Shown in pieces: positions 6,852 to 7,342 of a stretch of 7,342 nt of DNA. The notes under the pieces were generated by a model. It was not told where the DNA came from and searched no databases. It saw only the letters and a list, made by a program, of their open reading frames with translations. Position numbers and translations under genes: made by a program. Source of the DNA: DATJXG01 sp035500455. Lineage in GTDB: Bacteria > Acidobacteriota > Terriglobia > Terriglobales > Acidobacteriaceae. The DNA lies in contig DATJXG010000059.1 of the NCBI GenBank assembly GCA_035500455.1, forward strand, positions 1-7,342, in the 5' to 3' direction. Each line of letters starts with the position of its first letter. Position 1 is the stretch's first letter.

Positions 6852-6926
6852 CAGGCTATGTCTGTCCCAGGCTATGTCTGTCCCAGGCTACGTTTGCCCC
6901 AGGCTACATTTGCCCCAGGCTACGTC
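6852..6926. repeat. Minisatellite array B, 16-bp unit, about 4.7 copies
   Basis: Tandem units occur at 6852-6867 and 6868-6883 (both CAGGCTATGTCTGTCC), 6884-6899 (CAGGCTACGTTTGCCC), 6900-6915 (CAGGCTACATTTGCCC), with a partial CAGGCTACGTC at 6916-6926. The period is exactly 16 and copies diverge gradually from left to right. The final partial unit contains the stop codon of the ABC gene (TAG on the minus strand, 6920-6922) and its last sense codon. The array therefore begins inside the gene's 3' end and extends away from it. Confidence 0.9.
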
Positions 6927-7342
6927 ATCTCCGGAGTGGCTTCCAGCAGGCTGCGGGTGTATTCGTGCGCAGGACGGGACGTAATCTGTGCCGTGTCGCC
7001 AGTCTCCACAATTTTTCCCTTGTACATCACCGCGATGCGGGTGGCCAGATAGCGCACCACCGGCATGGAATGCGAGATAAACAGATACGTCAGGCCGAAT
7101 TCGCGCTGCAGTTGCGCCAGCAGGTTCACCACCTGGGCGCCCACGCTGACGTCGAGCGCGGAAACCGGCTCATCCGCCACGATGAATTTCGGCCGCAGAG
7201 CCAACGCCCGGGCGATGCCGATGCGCTGCCGCTGGCCGCCGCTGAACTCGTGAGGAAAGCGGCGCCGGGCGGATTCATCGAGGCCAACCGCCCGCAGCAG
7301 CTCGGCGATTCGCGCCCCGCGGGCGGAGCGGTCGAGCTTTTC
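6920..7342 (-). CDS. Oligopeptide/dipeptide ABC transporter ATP-binding protein, C-terminal part (partial)
   Basis: Nucleotide-binding subunit of an Opp/Dpp-type peptide importer, cytoplasmic face of the inner membrane. 140 residues are visible; Walker A and the N-terminus lie beyond the right edge. Seen, counted from the first visible residue: ABC signature FSGGQRQRIGIARAL (33-47), Walker B FIVADEP (53-59), D-loop SALD (61-64) and H-loop FISHSMPVVRYL with the switch His at 91. The RIAVMYKGKIVETG stretch and the region near RPAHEYTRSLLEATP are typical of the OppD/OppF C-terminal extension. The H-loop reads SHSMPVV where most relatives have SHDLxVV; the His itself is kept. OppF/DppF versus OppD cannot be decided from this part, nor can the substrate. 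The protein ends soon after the EYTxxLL motif, at a TAG that lies inside tandem repeat B. The partner permease genes would be upstream, outside the window. Confidence 0.93.
   Translation of the reverse strand, partial: EKLDRSARGARIAELLRAVGLDESARRRFPHEFSGGQRQRIGIARALALRPKFIVADEPVSALDVSVGAQVVNLLAQLQREFGLTYLFISHSMPVVRYLATRIAVMYKGKIVETGDTAQITSRPAHEYTRSLLEATPEMT

Noticed and set aside
6852..6926. CRISPR-like array
   Set aside because: The 16-bp units abut directly with no unique spacers, so it is a minisatellite; the same holds for 5715-5767.

Overview
The window reads as ordinary bacterial chromosome of fairly high G+C content. The overall look suggests an acidobacterium of the Terriglobia type. 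This rests on the birA-coaX neighbourhood, an uncharacterised protein that looks familiar from that group, and AT-rich or palindromic intergenic repeats in an otherwise GC-rich background. The lineage is an inference, because no rRNA or marker phylogeny is available here.

Positions 1-5380 are a run of five genes, all on the minus strand. In order of transcription (right to left) they are birA (biotin-protein ligase with an N-terminal DNA-binding domain), coaX (type III pantothenate kinase, first step of CoA synthesis), an uncharacterised 236-residue protein that starts 4 nt after coaX, rlmD (23S rRNA m5U methyltransferase with a 4Fe-4S cluster) and comEC (DNA-uptake channel, running off the left edge). 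birA, coaX and the unknown gene are closely spaced and probably form one transcript. rlmD and comEC are each preceded by a spacer holding an inverted repeat, so they may be separate or attenuated units. Functionally the cluster mixes cofactor metabolism (biotin attachment and CoA both serve acyl metabolism), ribosome modification and DNA uptake.

Positions 5381-6926 hold a plus-strand NAD(P)-binding SDR/NmrA-like gene. It has a strong ribosome-binding site and is bracketed by two short tandem-repeat arrays. The arrays have related units (CCTGGG plus CAAAT) in opposite orientations. The right-hand array runs into the stop codon of the last gene.

Positions 6920-7342 are the 3' end of a minus-strand ABC-transporter ATPase of the oligopeptide/dipeptide family, entering from the right edge.

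I found no RNA genes, CRISPR array, transposase or phage genes, and no clearly new multi-gene system. The points most worth a second look are the inverted pair of related minisatellites, the unknown protein coupled to coaX, and the 20-bp hairpin just upstream of a TTG-initiated rlmD.
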